DNA of 64,000 nt. It comes from Bacteroides sp. (GTDB taxonomy: Bacteria > Bacteroidota > Bacteroidia > Bacteroidales > Bacteroidaceae). Under the pieces are notes generated by a model. It saw nothing but the letters and a program-made list of their open reading frames with translations. It made no database searches and was not told where the DNA came from. Of this stretch, positions 53,733-62,191 are shown piece by piece. The position numbers and the translations under genes were made by a program. The first letter of the stretch is position 1, and each line of letters starts with the position of its first letter. The DNA lies in contig NZ_JAQVBV010000026.1 in NCBI RefSeq assembly GCF_028690125.1, positions 1 through 64,000 of the forward strand. Reading direction: 5' to 3'.

Positions 53733-55106
53733 TTATCTCAGCGCCTCTACTTCTTCCGATGTCAAAGGAATCTTCTTACCCAATCGGCGGGCTCCGGTTT
53801 CTGTGATCAGATAATCTTCCTCGTTGCGGATGCCACCAAAGTCTTTGTAAGTTTCTACTTTATCGTAATTGATGAAATCGGTAAACTTCTTTTGTGCTTT
53901 CCACATATCGATCAGTTCTGGGATAAAGTAAATACCCGGTTCAACGGTATGTACAAATCCCGGCTCCAATGGAATAGCGAGACGTTGTGATTTACGGCCG
54001 AATTGCGTACTCTTCGGTTGTCCGTTATAGCCTACCCAGATTTCACCCAGATTCTCCATATCATGGACGTCGAGTCCCATCATATGACCTAACCCATGAG
54101 GGTAAAACAAAGCGTGAGCTCCTTCACGAACGGCATCATCCGTATTACCCTTCATTAATCCCAGTGTTTTCATTGCGTCTACCATGACACGGGCGGACAA
54201 TTCATATACGTCCATATATGGAATGCCAGGGCGGAGAGCTTTTACAGACTCCAGATGCATGGCATTTTGTATTTCATAGATTTCACGCTGGCGAGCTGTG
54301 AATTTCTTGTCTGCAGGGATTGTAGATGACATATCTCCCGCGTATCCCGATTCCACTTCTGCTCCCGCATCGATCAGGAATAAATCACCTGGTTTAACCT
54401 TATTACCATGATAATGATTGTGTAAAGTCTGCCCATTGATTGTAGCAATTGTTGCAAAAGAAAGTTCGCAATTATTAGTTTGGGCTACTCGGTTCATTTC
54501 TGCTACCACTTCATATTCGTACATTCCCGGACGAAGCACTTTCATTGCTGTGATGTGCATATCGGCAGTGACATTGCACGCTTTTTCTATTTCTACAACT
54601 TCTTCAGCTGACTTATAATTTCGTTGGGCGATTACCGCACGAATAAAAGGAACGGAACCCTCCTGGCGAGCAGGAGGAATTCCCAGCCAGTCCATCAGTT
54701 TTAGTTTATGTTCGGGTCGGTAAGGCGGCAAATAATGAATTGCTTTTCCTTTCCGGACACATTTGTGCAGATAGTTTGCGATTTCGGCAGACGACATCAT
54801 TTCATTTATTCCTACACGTTCGCATTTTTTATGCAAGGTAGGCTGTGATCCCATCCATACAATGGCATCAATGGACAATTCGTTACCGAATATAATTTCT
54901 TTATCTTCGTCGATGTCGATGATAGCCGAAAGACCAGCACACGAAAGACCGAAATAATAAAGAAAAGTTGAATCCTGACGATAGCGGAAAGTATTGTCCT
55001 CATAATTCAGTCCGCATTCATCATTACCTAGAAATAACAAGACTCCGGAGCCTAAATTCTTTTTCAGCAGGGCTCTGCGCTGCATATACGTTTCTTTGGC
55101 AAACAT
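53733..55106 (-). CDS. pepP: Xaa-Pro aminopeptidase P
   Basis: 457-residue M24B metallopeptidase that removes residues before proline. The N-terminal aminopeptidase-P domain (about 5-140) starts RRALLKKNLGSGVLLFLGND. The catalytic domain shows the metal ligands: FLIDAGAEVESGYAGDMSSTIP (two Asp), the His in HGLGHMMGLDVHD, the Glu in VEPGIYF, and the Glu in GGIRNEEDYL. No signal peptide, so it is cytoplasmic. A -7-like TATCTTTG lies at 55140-55133. Confidence 0.95.
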   Translation of the reverse strand: MFAKETYMQRRALLKKNLGSGVLLFLGNDECGLNYEDNTFRYRQDSTFLYYFGLSCAGLSAIIDIDEDKEIIFGNELSIDAIVWMGSQPTLHKKCERVGINEMMSSAEIANYLHKCVRKGKAIHYLPPYRPEHKLKLMDWLGIPPARQEGSVPFIRAVIAQRNYKSAEEVVEIEKACNVTADMHITAMKVLRPGMYEYEVVAEMNRVAQTNNCELSFATIATINGQTLHNHYHGNKVKPGDLFLIDAGAEVESGYAGDMSSTIPADKKFTARQREIYEIQNAMHLESVKALRPGIPYMDVYELSARVMVDAMKTLGLMKGNTDDAVREGAHALFYPHGLGHMMGLDVHDMENLGEIWVGYNGQPKSTQFGRKSQRLAIPLEPGFVHTVEPGIYFIPELIDMWKAQKKFTDFINYDKVETYKDFGGIRNEEDYLITETGARRLGKKIPLTSEEVEALR

Positions 55107-55204
55107 ATTGTCCTAATTTAAAGTTTGTGCAACAAAGATAAGGAATTTTGTGTTATAGGATTAAAAATAATCTCCCTAATCTGTGTAATCTGTAGTTAAA
55201 AAGT

Positions 55205-55212
55205 TACTTTTG
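55205..55212 (+). promoter_or_regulatory. -7 element of the rpoN operon
   Basis: TACTTTTG, 31 bp before the rpoN start; no clear TTTG at the right distance. Confidence 0.45.
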
Positions 55213-55243
55213 TAGCGAGAAACAGTAGAAAGCAAAAACGAAT

Positions 55244-56728
55244 ATGGCACAAGGTTCCCGTCAAATACAATCGCAGGCGCAACAGCAGATCCAAACGCTC
55301 TCACCGCAGCAGATTCTGGTCGTGAAACTGTTGGAACTTCCCGCAGTAGAGTTGGAAGATCGTATCCATGCTGAACTATTGGAGAATCCTGCGCTTGAAG
55401 AAGGTAAGGAAGAGACGGCTACGGATGATTATGCCGATGGCGACTCTTCGGAAGATGGAATGGATAATGGAGCGAATGACTACGATTCTTTGAACGATTA
55501 TTTAACCGAAGATGATATTCCTGATTATAAGTTACAGGAGAACAACCGCTCGAAAGATGAACAGGCGGAAGATATTCCGTTCTCTGATTCCACCTCTTTT
55601 TATGAAATTCTGAAAGAACAGTTACGTGAACGTAATCTGAGTGAACATCAGTGCGAACTGGTTGAATATCTCATTGGCTCCTTAGATGACGACGGACTGT
55701 TACGTAAATCTTTGGAAAGTATCGGTGATGAACTTGCTATTTATGCCGGTATTGAGTCTACCGAAGAGGAATTGGAAGAAGCATTATCTGTTTTGCAGGA
55801 TTTTGATCCGGCTGGTATCGGTGCCCGTTCACTTCAGGAATGCCTGTTGATACAAATTCGTCGCAAGAAGGATGAAGAAAAGAAGCCCGATCCGGTATTG
55901 AATCTGGAAGAACGTATTGTTACCGACTGTTACGAGGAGTTTACCCGAAAACATTGGGAGAAAATGATGAAGAAGCTCGATGTTGAAGAGGAAGAATTTA
56001 ATGAAGCAATTGTTGAGATCACCAAATTGAATCCCCGTCCGGGAGCTTCATTGGGAGAAACTATCGGGCGGAATTTGCAACAGATCGTTCCCGATTTTAT
56101 AGTGGAAACGTATGATGACGGAACGATTAATCTCAGTTTGAATAACCGGAATGTTCCCGAACTACGTATGAGTCGTGGCTTTACTGAAATGGTGGAGGAA
56201 CATACAAAGAATAGAGCCAATCAGTCAAAAGAATCCAAAGAAGCTATGATGTTTCTAAAACAGAAGATGGATGCGGCACAAGGATTTATTGACGCTGTGA
56301 AACAGCGGCAGAATACATTGATGACGACCATGCAGGCAATCATCGATTTGCAACGCCCTTTTTTTATGGATGGAGATGAATCATTGCTGAAACCAATGAT
56401 CCTGAAAGATGTTGCTGAGCGGACAAGTTTGGATATTTCGACTATTTCCCGCGTCAGCAATAGTAAATATGTACAAACCAATTTTGGTATCTATCCGCTT
56501 AAATTCTTCTTTAGTGATGGATATACGACTGAAGACGGGGAAGAAATGTCAGTGCGTGAGATTCGTAAGATACTGAAGGAGTGCATCGACGGTGAAGATA
56601 AAAAGAAACCGCTGACAGATGATGAACTGGCGGATATACTGAAAGAAAAAGGGTATCCTATAGCCCGGCGGACAGTAGCTAAATATCGCCAACAATTGAA
56701 CATACCGGTGGCACGTCTAAGAAAGTGA
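55244..56728 (+). CDS. rpoN: RNA polymerase sigma-54 factor
   Basis: 494 residues. Region I is Gln-rich (residues 1-45, LSPQQILVVKLLELPAVELE), region II is acidic (about 50-105), the core-binding domain covers about 115-330, the helix-turn-helix about 385-420 (LKDVAERTSLDISTISRVSN), and the RpoN box is ARRTVAKYRQQ near the C-terminus. It directs transcription with AAA+ activators. It heads a run with a membrane protein, gcvH, purE and ispG (gaps 26, 30, 49 and 0 bp). Confidence 0.97.
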   Translation: MAQGSRQIQSQAQQQIQTLSPQQILVVKLLELPAVELEDRIHAELLENPALEEGKEETATDDYADGDSSEDGMDNGANDYDSLNDYLTEDDIPDYKLQENNRSKDEQAEDIPFSDSTSFYEILKEQLRERNLSEHQCELVEYLIGSLDDDGLLRKSLESIGDELAIYAGIESTEEELEEALSVLQDFDPAGIGARSLQECLLIQIRRKKDEEKKPDPVLNLEERIVTDCYEEFTRKHWEKMMKKLDVEEEEFNEAIVEITKLNPRPGASLGETIGRNLQQIVPDFIVETYDDGTINLSLNNRNVPELRMSRGFTEMVEEHTKNRANQSKESKEAMMFLKQKMDAAQGFIDAVKQRQNTLMTTMQAIIDLQRPFFMDGDESLLKPMILKDVAERTSLDISTISRVSNSKYVQTNFGIYPLKFFFSDGYTTEDGEEMSVREIRKILKECIDGEDKKKPLTDDELADILKEKGYPIARRTVAKYRQQLNIPVARLRK

Positions 56729-56754
56729 TTCATAATTCAAAATAAAGTAAGAGG

Positions 56755-57429
56755 ATGATGGATAAAGAGAGAGAGCATATTATAGCCGATAAGACTATGT
56801 TGAGGGTAGCACGCATTACTTCAATGGTGTTTACCCCATTTTCTATACCATTTCTATCGTTTTTGATATTATTTCTGTTTTCTTATTTACGCATTATGCC
56901 ACTACAGTATAAATTGATTGTGCTGGGCATTGTGTATTGTTTCACTATATTAACACCTACTATCACTATATTTCTGTTTCGCAAAATTAACGGATTTGCC
57001 CGTCATGAATTGAGTGAACGGAAAAAGCGGTATATACCTATTTTGCTGACTATCATTTCCTACGTGTTTTGTTTACTGATGATGAGGCGGTTGAATATTC
57101 CGCCATATATGACTGGTATTATTTTTGTCTCTTTGGTTGTGTCTGTTATTTGTATCATTGTAAACATAAAGTGGAAGTTGAGTGAACATATGGCAGGAAT
57201 GGGCGGAATTGTTGGAGGATTGGTTTCTTTTAGTGCACTTTTCGGTTATAACCCTGTAGGATGGTTATGTATATTTATCCTGATAGCAGGAATACTGGGC
57301 TCTGCGCGGATCGTTTTGGGGCATCATTCATTAGGTGAAGTACTTTCCGGCTTTGTTGTCGGATTCTTATGTGCTCTTTTGATTCTTCATCCGATATGTA
57401 ATTTGTTATTCAAAATCTTATTATATTAA
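56755..57429 (+). CDS. Small membrane protein, PAP2-like
   Basis: 224 residues with about six helices. The C-terminal stretch GHHSLGEVLSGFVVGFLCALL resembles the last motif of PAP2 phosphatases (S-R...H); the earlier lysine motif and the SGH motif are not clear, so enzyme activity is uncertain. ATG codons occur at 56755 and 56758; both are possible starts. It sits between rpoN and gcvH, but I see no link to either role. Confidence 0.75.
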   Translation: MMDKEREHIIADKTMLRVARITSMVFTPFSIPFLSFLILFLFSYLRIMPLQYKLIVLGIVYCFTILTPTITIFLFRKINGFARHELSERKKRYIPILLTIISYVFCLLMMRRLNIPPYMTGIIFVSLVVSVICIIVNIKWKLSEHMAGMGGIVGGLVSFSALFGYNPVGWLCIFILIAGILGSARIVLGHHSLGEVLSGFVVGFLCALLILHPICNLLFKILLY

Positions 57430-57459
57430 AAATAGTATAAATCCTAAAAACTAATTATT

Positions 57460-57840
57460 ATGAACTTTCCACAGAATTTGAAGTACACAAGTGAACACGA
57501 ATGGATTCGTGTAGAAGGAGATATTGCTTATGTAGGTATTACAGACTATGCACAGGAACAACTGGGTGATATTGTATTTGTAGATATTCCTACTGTTGGA
57601 GAGGCACTCGAAGAAGGTGAAACTTTCGGTACTATCGAAGTAGTGAAAACTATTTCCGACCTTTTCTTGCCGGTGGCAGGTGAAGTAATGGAACAGAATG
57701 AAGCATTGGAAGAAAATCCTGAATTGGTAAATAAAGATCCTTATGGCGAAGGCTGGCTGATTAAGATGAAACCGGCTGATTTAAAAGCTGTAGAAGATCT
57801 GCTGGATGCAGAAGCATATAAGGTAGTTGTTAATGGGTAA
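57460..57840 (+). CDS. gcvH: Glycine cleavage system H protein
   Basis: 126-residue lipoyl carrier. The lipoylated Lys lies in GTIEVVKTISDLFLP. The N-terminus (YTSEHEWIRVEGDIAYVGITDYAQEQLGDIVFVDIP) is standard. It shuttles the aminomethyl group between the P, T and L proteins, none of which is encoded nearby. 30 bp from the gene upstream and 49 bp from purE, so probably in the rpoN-ispG run. Confidence 0.97.
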   Translation: MNFPQNLKYTSEHEWIRVEGDIAYVGITDYAQEQLGDIVFVDIPTVGEALEEGETFGTIEVVKTISDLFLPVAGEVMEQNEALEENPELVNKDPYGEGWLIKMKPADLKAVEDLLDAEAYKVVVNG

Positions 57841-57889
57841 TTCCTTGCGACTACGATGAATTGATAACAATTTGTAACTAGTAAATAAT

Positions 57890-58399
57890 ATGAATCCAAT
57901 TGTAAGTATCATCATGGGGAGTACATCCGACCTTCCGGTAATGGAAAAGGCTGCACAACTGCTGAATGATATGCATGTGCCGTTCGAAATGAACGCTCTT
58001 TCCGCTCATCGTACTCCGGAAGCAGTGGAAGATTTTGCAAAGAATGCCCGGGGACGTGGTATTAAAGTGATAATTGCTGCTGCGGGGATGGCTGCCGCTC
58101 TTCCCGGTGTGATTGCAGCTAATACAACCTTGCCAGTTATCGGAGTGCCTGTAAAAGGTTCCGTACTAGATGGTGTAGATGCTCTTTATTCTATCATCCA
58201 GATGCCTCCGGGAATTCCGGTAGCTACGGTAGCTATTAACGGAGCTATGAATGCGGCTATTTTGGCTATCCAGATGTTGGCATTGAGTGATGCAACATTA
58301 GCTGAAGCGTTTGCTGCTTACAAGGAAGGACTGAAGAAAAAAATCGTTAAAGCAAACGAAGAACTGAAAGAGGTTAAATACGAATATAAAACCAATTAA
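57890..58399 (+). CDS. purE: 5-(carboxyamino)imidazole ribonucleotide mutase
   Basis: 169-residue class I PurE of purine synthesis. IMGSTSDLPVMEKAAQLL, SAHRTPE, AAAGMAAALPGVIAANT and PVIGVPVKGSVLDGVDALYS are the substrate-binding loops. The stop codon is followed directly by the ispG ATG, so the two are translationally coupled. Confidence 0.97.
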   Translation: MNPIVSIIMGSTSDLPVMEKAAQLLNDMHVPFEMNALSAHRTPEAVEDFAKNARGRGIKVIIAAAGMAAALPGVIAANTTLPVIGVPVKGSVLDGVDALYSIIQMPPGIPVATVAINGAMNAAILAIQMLALSDATLAEAFAAYKEGLKKKIVKANEELKEVKYEYKTN

Positions 58400-60241
58400 A
58401 TGGATTTATTCAATTACTCCCGAAGAGAAACATCTGAAGTAAACATTGGGGCCGTTCCATTGGGCGGTCCCAATTCTATTCGTATCCAGTCGATGACAAA
58501 CAAATCTACAATGGATACTGAAGCTTGTGTGGAGCAAGCCAAGAGGATTGTTGATGCAGGTGGTGAGTATGTCCGCCTGACGACACAAGGTGTTAAGGAA
58601 GCCGAGAATCTGAAAAATATTAATATCGGTTTGAGAAGTCAGGACTATATGGTTCCATTGGTTGCCGATGTCCATTTCAATCCGAAAGTGGCTGATGTAG
58701 CTGCTTTATATGCTGAGAAAGTGCGTATTAATCCGGGTAATTATGTAGATGCAGCCCGTACTTTTAAGAAACTGGAATATACCGACGAAGAGTATGCGCA
58801 GGAGATGCAGAAGATACGTGACCGTTTTGTTCCGTTCCTGAATATCTGCAAGGAGAATTATACGGCTGTCCGTATCGGAGTGAATCATGGTTCCTTGTCA
58901 GACCGTATCATGTCGCGCTACGGAGATACTCCCGAAGGAATGGTAGAATCGTGCATGGAGTTTTTACGTATTTGTGTAGCCGAGCATTTTACGGATGTCG
59001 TGATTTCGATTAAGGCTTCCAATACGGTTGTAATGGTAAAGACTGTCCGGTTGCTGGTAGCCGTTATGGAGCAAGAGGGAATGTCTTTCCCATTGCACCT
59101 TGGTGTGACGGAAGCCGGAGATGGAGAAGACGGACGTATCAAATCCGCACTGGGAATCGGAGCGTTGCTGAGCGACGGATTGGGAGATACCATACGTGTA
59201 TCTTTAAGTGAAGCACCTGAAGCGGAGATTCCGGTTGCCCGTAAATTAGTAGATTATGTTTTGCTGAGGCAAGATCATCCGTATATTCCGGGAGCGGAAG
59301 CACCGGAATTTAATTACCTGTCTCCTTCGCGCCGGAAAACACGTCCCGTTCGTAACATTGGCGGAGAACACCTGCCGGTAGTTATTGCCGACCGTATGGA
59401 TGGAAGGACGGAGGTGAACCCTCAATTTACTCCTGATTATATTTATGCAGGGAGAACCTTGCCTGAACAGCATGAGGCAGGGGTAGAATACATTCTTGAT
59501 GCAGACGTTTGGAATGGAAAAGCCGGAACATGGCCTGCTTTTAATCATGAGCAATTGCCGTTGATGGGGACCTGTAATGCCGAACTGAAATTTTTGTTTA
59601 TGCCCTTTATGGCACAGACGGATGAAGTGATTGCTTGTCTGAAGTTCCATCCTGAAGTTGTTATTGTGTCCCAGAGTAATCATCCGAATCGCTTGGGTGA
59701 ACATCGTGCACTGGTACATCAGTTGATGACGGAAGGATTGCTCAATCCGGTTGTGTTCTTCCAACATTATGCGGAAGATCATGCTGAAGGCTTACAGATA
59801 CAAGCGTCTGTCGATATGGGGGCGTTGATTTTCGATGGCCTTTGCGACGGTATTTTTCTGTTTAATCAGGGTAGCTTAAGTCATGCAGTCATTGATGCTA
59901 CTGCTTTCGGAATCTTGCAAGCGGGGCGCACGCGTACATCTAAAACAGAATATATATCCTGTCCCGGTTGCGGACGGACACTATATGATCTGGAAAAGAC
60001 AATAGCACGTATCAAGGTGGCCACCTCTCATCTGAAAGGTTTGAAGATTGGTATTATGGGCTGTATCGTGAATGGTCCCGGTGAAATGGCGGATGCCGAT
60101 TACGGCTATGTAGGTGCGGGGCGCGGTAAGATCAGTCTTTATAAAGGAAAAGTATGTGTGGAAAAAAATATTCCGGAAGAAGAGGCTGTAGAACGATTGT
60201 TGGAGTTTATCCGCAATGATCGGAAAGATATAGAGCCTTAA
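58400..60241 (+). CDS. ispG: 4-hydroxy-3-methylbut-2-enyl diphosphate synthase, long form
   Basis: 613-residue IspG (GcpE) of the MEP isoprenoid pathway. The N-terminal TIM barrel (about 1-280) has VPLGGPNSIRIQSMTNKSTMDT and LHLGVTEAGDGEDGRIKSA. About 230 extra residues follow (roughly 290-520), the A* domain found in Bacteroidetes, Chlamydia and plant enzymes. The C-terminal [4Fe-4S] domain carries Cys in ISCPGCGRTLYDL and in IGIMGCIVNGPGEM. It has no gap to purE and ends the run, with the terminator at 60261. Confidence 0.97.
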   Translation: MDLFNYSRRETSEVNIGAVPLGGPNSIRIQSMTNKSTMDTEACVEQAKRIVDAGGEYVRLTTQGVKEAENLKNINIGLRSQDYMVPLVADVHFNPKVADVAALYAEKVRINPGNYVDAARTFKKLEYTDEEYAQEMQKIRDRFVPFLNICKENYTAVRIGVNHGSLSDRIMSRYGDTPEGMVESCMEFLRICVAEHFTDVVISIKASNTVVMVKTVRLLVAVMEQEGMSFPLHLGVTEAGDGEDGRIKSALGIGALLSDGLGDTIRVSLSEAPEAEIPVARKLVDYVLLRQDHPYIPGAEAPEFNYLSPSRRKTRPVRNIGGEHLPVVIADRMDGRTEVNPQFTPDYIYAGRTLPEQHEAGVEYILDADVWNGKAGTWPAFNHEQLPLMGTCNAELKFLFMPFMAQTDEVIACLKFHPEVVIVSQSNHPNRLGEHRALVHQLMTEGLLNPVVFFQHYAEDHAEGLQIQASVDMGALIFDGLCDGIFLFNQGSLSHAVIDATAFGILQAGRTRTSKTEYISCPGCGRTLYDLEKTIARIKVATSHLKGLKIGIMGCIVNGPGEMADADYGYVGAGRGKISLYKGKVCVEKNIPEEEAVERLLEFIRNDRKDIEP

Positions 60242-60260
60242 TTAGGATATTTTTATTGTT

Positions 60261-60309
60261 AAGACAGAAGTTGCCTTAAATAAACTTATGGCAATTTCTG
60301 TCTTTTCAT
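60261..60309 (+). terminator. Terminator of the rpoN-ispG run
   Basis: AAGACAGAAGTTGCC (60261-60275) and GGCAATTTCTGTCTT (60290-60304) pair with one G-U and are followed by TT. Confidence 0.85.
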
Positions 60310-60548
60310 TTGTTTTTATACACAGTAATAAATTTGCTACAAATATGTTAGTTTGCTTACTTGGAAGGTGTTCCAATTTATTCTTTCATTGTGCCCTTTG
60401 ATTATTGCTGTAATATTGGTTTTATAAATTATCTTTTCAGGACGTCTTTTCAAGATGTATGTTTTTACCCCAAGTAATGTTTGAGGCTATAATGAACTAG
60501 ACTTTCAGCTCGTATACAAAAAGTATTTTAAAAGAATTAAAATGAGTA
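60310..60548. other. Noncoding, no signal seen
   Basis: AT-rich stretch after the ispG terminator and before the left inverted-repeat arm. No gene or strong structure is visible. Confidence 0.5.
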
Positions 60549-60672
60549 TTTTATTGTCATTTGTCACTTTTTCGACCTAAGCATCTAATAATCAATAGCC
60601 AATTAGTGATAATAACTAGTGATAATAAGGTGATAATAGAGGTTGATAACATTTATATTGTCACTCCTATTT
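60549..60672 (+). repeat. Left arm of a large inverted repeat
   Basis: About 120 bp that reappear inverted at 61101-61226, at about 80% identity by eye. Shared stretches include CACTTTTTCGAC, CATCTAATA, CAATTAGTGATAATAA and repeated AGTGATAATA. Confidence 0.8.
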
Positions 60673-60856
60673 ATCTGCTTTAATTATCTAAATGGTTGAT
60701 TACCAGATGGTATAATGGGGCTGAATTGCTAGCTCTGCAAGTAATAAGAATCCTTGTTTTTGTTGATTGATAGATTTATTGTTCAACTGATACCGCGTAT
60801 GATAGCACAAATACTTGTAACATTAACATACAGGTAAGGCTCGACTAATTTTTTTT
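60673..60856. other. Spacer between inverted-repeat arms, first part
   Basis: No ORF of note. GGTTGATTACCAGATGG at about 60694-60710 resembles the core of the array at 20926 (CAATTACCAGGTAG). Confidence 0.4.
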
Positions 60857-60878
60857 AAAAGTATATGCTTTCGTTTCA

Positions 60879-60966
60879 CGTATGTAAACCATTCAGATGA
60901 CGTACGTGGACTCAAAGGATCTCGTATGTGAATCGATGGGATTATGTACGTGATACGATTTATTAT
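60879..60966. repeat. Third array of 22-nt-period repeats
   Basis: Four units at 60879-60900, 60901-60922, 60923-60944 and 60945-60966. Each begins (C/T)GTA(T/C)GTR; the other positions drift. Period exactly 22 nt, as in the two arrays near 21 kb, but with another core. Confidence 0.65.
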
Positions 60967-61100
60967 CACTGCAAACATACTTTAATAGAGCTTGGAAAAT
61001 AACTAAATCTACCGTCTTTTCCCTTTAGAAAAAGGTTTTTATGCAATTAAAGAAGTTTGTTTTTCTGTTGAAAATATTCAAAGATCTGAATTGAGATTAA

Positions 61101-61226
61101 AATAATAGAGTGATAATAGAAAATTCATCGATTTATATTATCACTCTATTATCACTTATTATTATCACTAATTGTCTATTGACTATTAGATGTTTAAGTC
61201 GAAAAAGTGATAAGTGACAATAAAAA
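61101..61226 (-). repeat. Right arm of the large inverted repeat
   Basis: Inverted partner of 60549-60672, with TATTATCACTTATTATTATC and GTCGAAAAAGTG in the order expected for an inverted copy. The arms enclose about 430 bp without a gene. Confidence 0.8.
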
Positions 61227-61531
61227 GTGCATTTCTTATCCATGTTGTTTGATTGGTTAGGTTTGTTGAATTTGTGAGTCCTTTTATTCTTGACGGTGAT
61301 TTCTTATAGTTTGGATTATACTCCCTTCAACTACTGCAGACATTGTATGAAGATATATGCGCGTTGTGAATTTTCTTCTTTTACTACTTGTCCTTTTGTT
61401 ACCTACTCTTCTTTCTGTCTTTACCTCATGATGACCGAGAAGGGCATATACATAAATTCTTTTGTATTTAAGCGATAATAATTTATTTTTTTGCTTTCTC
61501 TCTTTAATTGAACTGTGGTAGTTTGTGTACC
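61227..61531. other. Noncoding stretch before the first microprotein
   Basis: A 62-codon frame at 61290-61478 has no signal, family feature or start context, so I do not call it. Nothing else stands out. Confidence 0.4.
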
Positions 61532-61627
61532 ATGGAAGGCAAAGTGTGGGATACCATTTTGAAGGTGATTATTACAGTTGCCTCCGAAGTACTTGAAGTA
61601 TTTGGTGGTAATACGATGAATTTGTAA
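61532..61627 (+). CDS. 31-residue microprotein (smalltalk-like), first copy
   Basis: A short frame, MEGKVWDTILKVIITVASEV..., ending in NTMNL. It is a paralogue of the 33-residue protein at 61936: both have W-D-(T/I)-I-L-K, an I-I-x-x-A-S core and a final (T/A)MNL. The pattern of one Trp near the start and one amphipathic or membrane helix is that of the 'smalltalk' family of tiny Bacteroides proteins. Two acidic residues interrupt the helix (ASEVLEVF), so this copy may be degenerate. No Shine-Dalgarno sequence and no clear promoter. Function unknown. Confidence 0.6.
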   Translation: MEGKVWDTILKVIITVASEVLEVFGGNTMNL

Positions 61628-61816
61628 AAGTATAAATTGATATTTTAAAAAAAACTTTTGATGAATCGAACTTTAAGCTTGGTTATTAGTCATTCAAAAT
61701 AAAGGGTATCTCCTCAATGATAATGAATAATTTAAAATTCACGTATCATGGAAGAGCATTTTGCGACTGATTTGTGACATCAACCTTATAATCACAAATA
61801 TAGTACAAAAAAATAA
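61628..61816. other. Spacer between the microprotein genes
   Basis: AT-rich, no gene or strong hairpin seen. Confidence 0.4.
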
Positions 61817-61845
61817 TTGAAAGAATGAATGTTAAGATAGTTTTG
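61817..61845 (+). promoter_or_regulatory. Promoter upstream of the second microprotein and the RHS gene
   Basis: TTG (61817-61819), 18 bp, TAGTTTTG (61838-61845). TTTGTCCT (61842-61849) and AGGACAAA (61873-61880) form an inverted repeat over the expected transcription start, either an operator or a leader hairpin. Confidence 0.5.
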
Positions 61846-61901
61846 TCCTATAAATGTTCCGTTCCGCCATGGAGGACAAAGAGAACATAAAGTAAATAAC
61901 G

Positions 61902-61928
61902 ATGAAAAAGAATTTAGAAAGGAGGTAA
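61902..61928 (+). promoter_or_regulatory. Eight-codon leader frame overlapping a strong Shine-Dalgarno site
   Basis: ATG AAA AAG AAT ... AGG AGG TAA: its last codons form AGGAGG (61920-61925), 10 bp before the ATG at 61936. A strong ribosome-binding site is unusual in Bacteroides; the short frame could couple translation, or may be chance. Confidence 0.4.
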
Positions 61929-61935
61929 GTAAACA

Positions 61936-62037
61936 ATGTCAGTGAAAAAACCAATTTGGGATATCATCCTGAAAGCCATTATCGCAGCAGCTTCAGCAAT
62001 ACTTGGAGCGTTGAGTGCTGATGCAATGAACCTGTAG
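61936..62037 (+). CDS. 33-residue microprotein (smalltalk-like), second copy
   Basis: MSVKKPIWDIILKAIIAAAS..., ending in ADAMNL: a basic start, one Trp, then a helix of Ile, Ala and Leu long enough to lie in or on a membrane. It is the intact paralogue of 61532-61627. The start is supported by AGGAGG at 61920-61925. It probably belongs to the short Bacteroides family annotated as 'smalltalk protein', recalled by pattern and not searched. It lies 154 bp before the RHS gene and probably on the same transcript. Function unknown. Confidence 0.75.
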   Translation: MSVKKPIWDIILKAIIAAASAILGALSADAMNL

Positions 62038-62049
62038 AATCCGTATTTA

Positions 62050-62143
62050 GACTCTTCCATTGAGTCTTGTTACAGATTGAAACACAAACACCGAGACAAT
62101 CCCTTGAGGGCAAGGGCCCTGCTCGTCAGGAGATTGTTTGCTG
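62050..62143 (+). promoter_or_regulatory. Structured leader in front of the RHS gene
   Basis: GACTC/GAGTC (62050-62066) forms a small hairpin. ACAATC (62096-62101) and GATTGT (62133-62138) then enclose GC-rich self-complementary runs (AGGGC...GCCCT). There is no T-run, so it is not a plain terminator. It could control translation of the downstream gene. Confidence 0.4.
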
Positions 62144-62191
62144 GTATTTTATTAGAATAAATAGATTTAATTCAATCAAAAAAGAAATACA

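Noticed and set aside
59260..59950. Extra central domain of ispG as a possible fusion
   Set aside because: The long form with an inserted A* domain is normal for Bacteroidetes, Chlamydia and plant IspG.
61290..61478. 62-codon frame before the first microprotein
   Set aside because: Irregular composition with many Cys, Tyr and Phe, no start context and no recognisable family.
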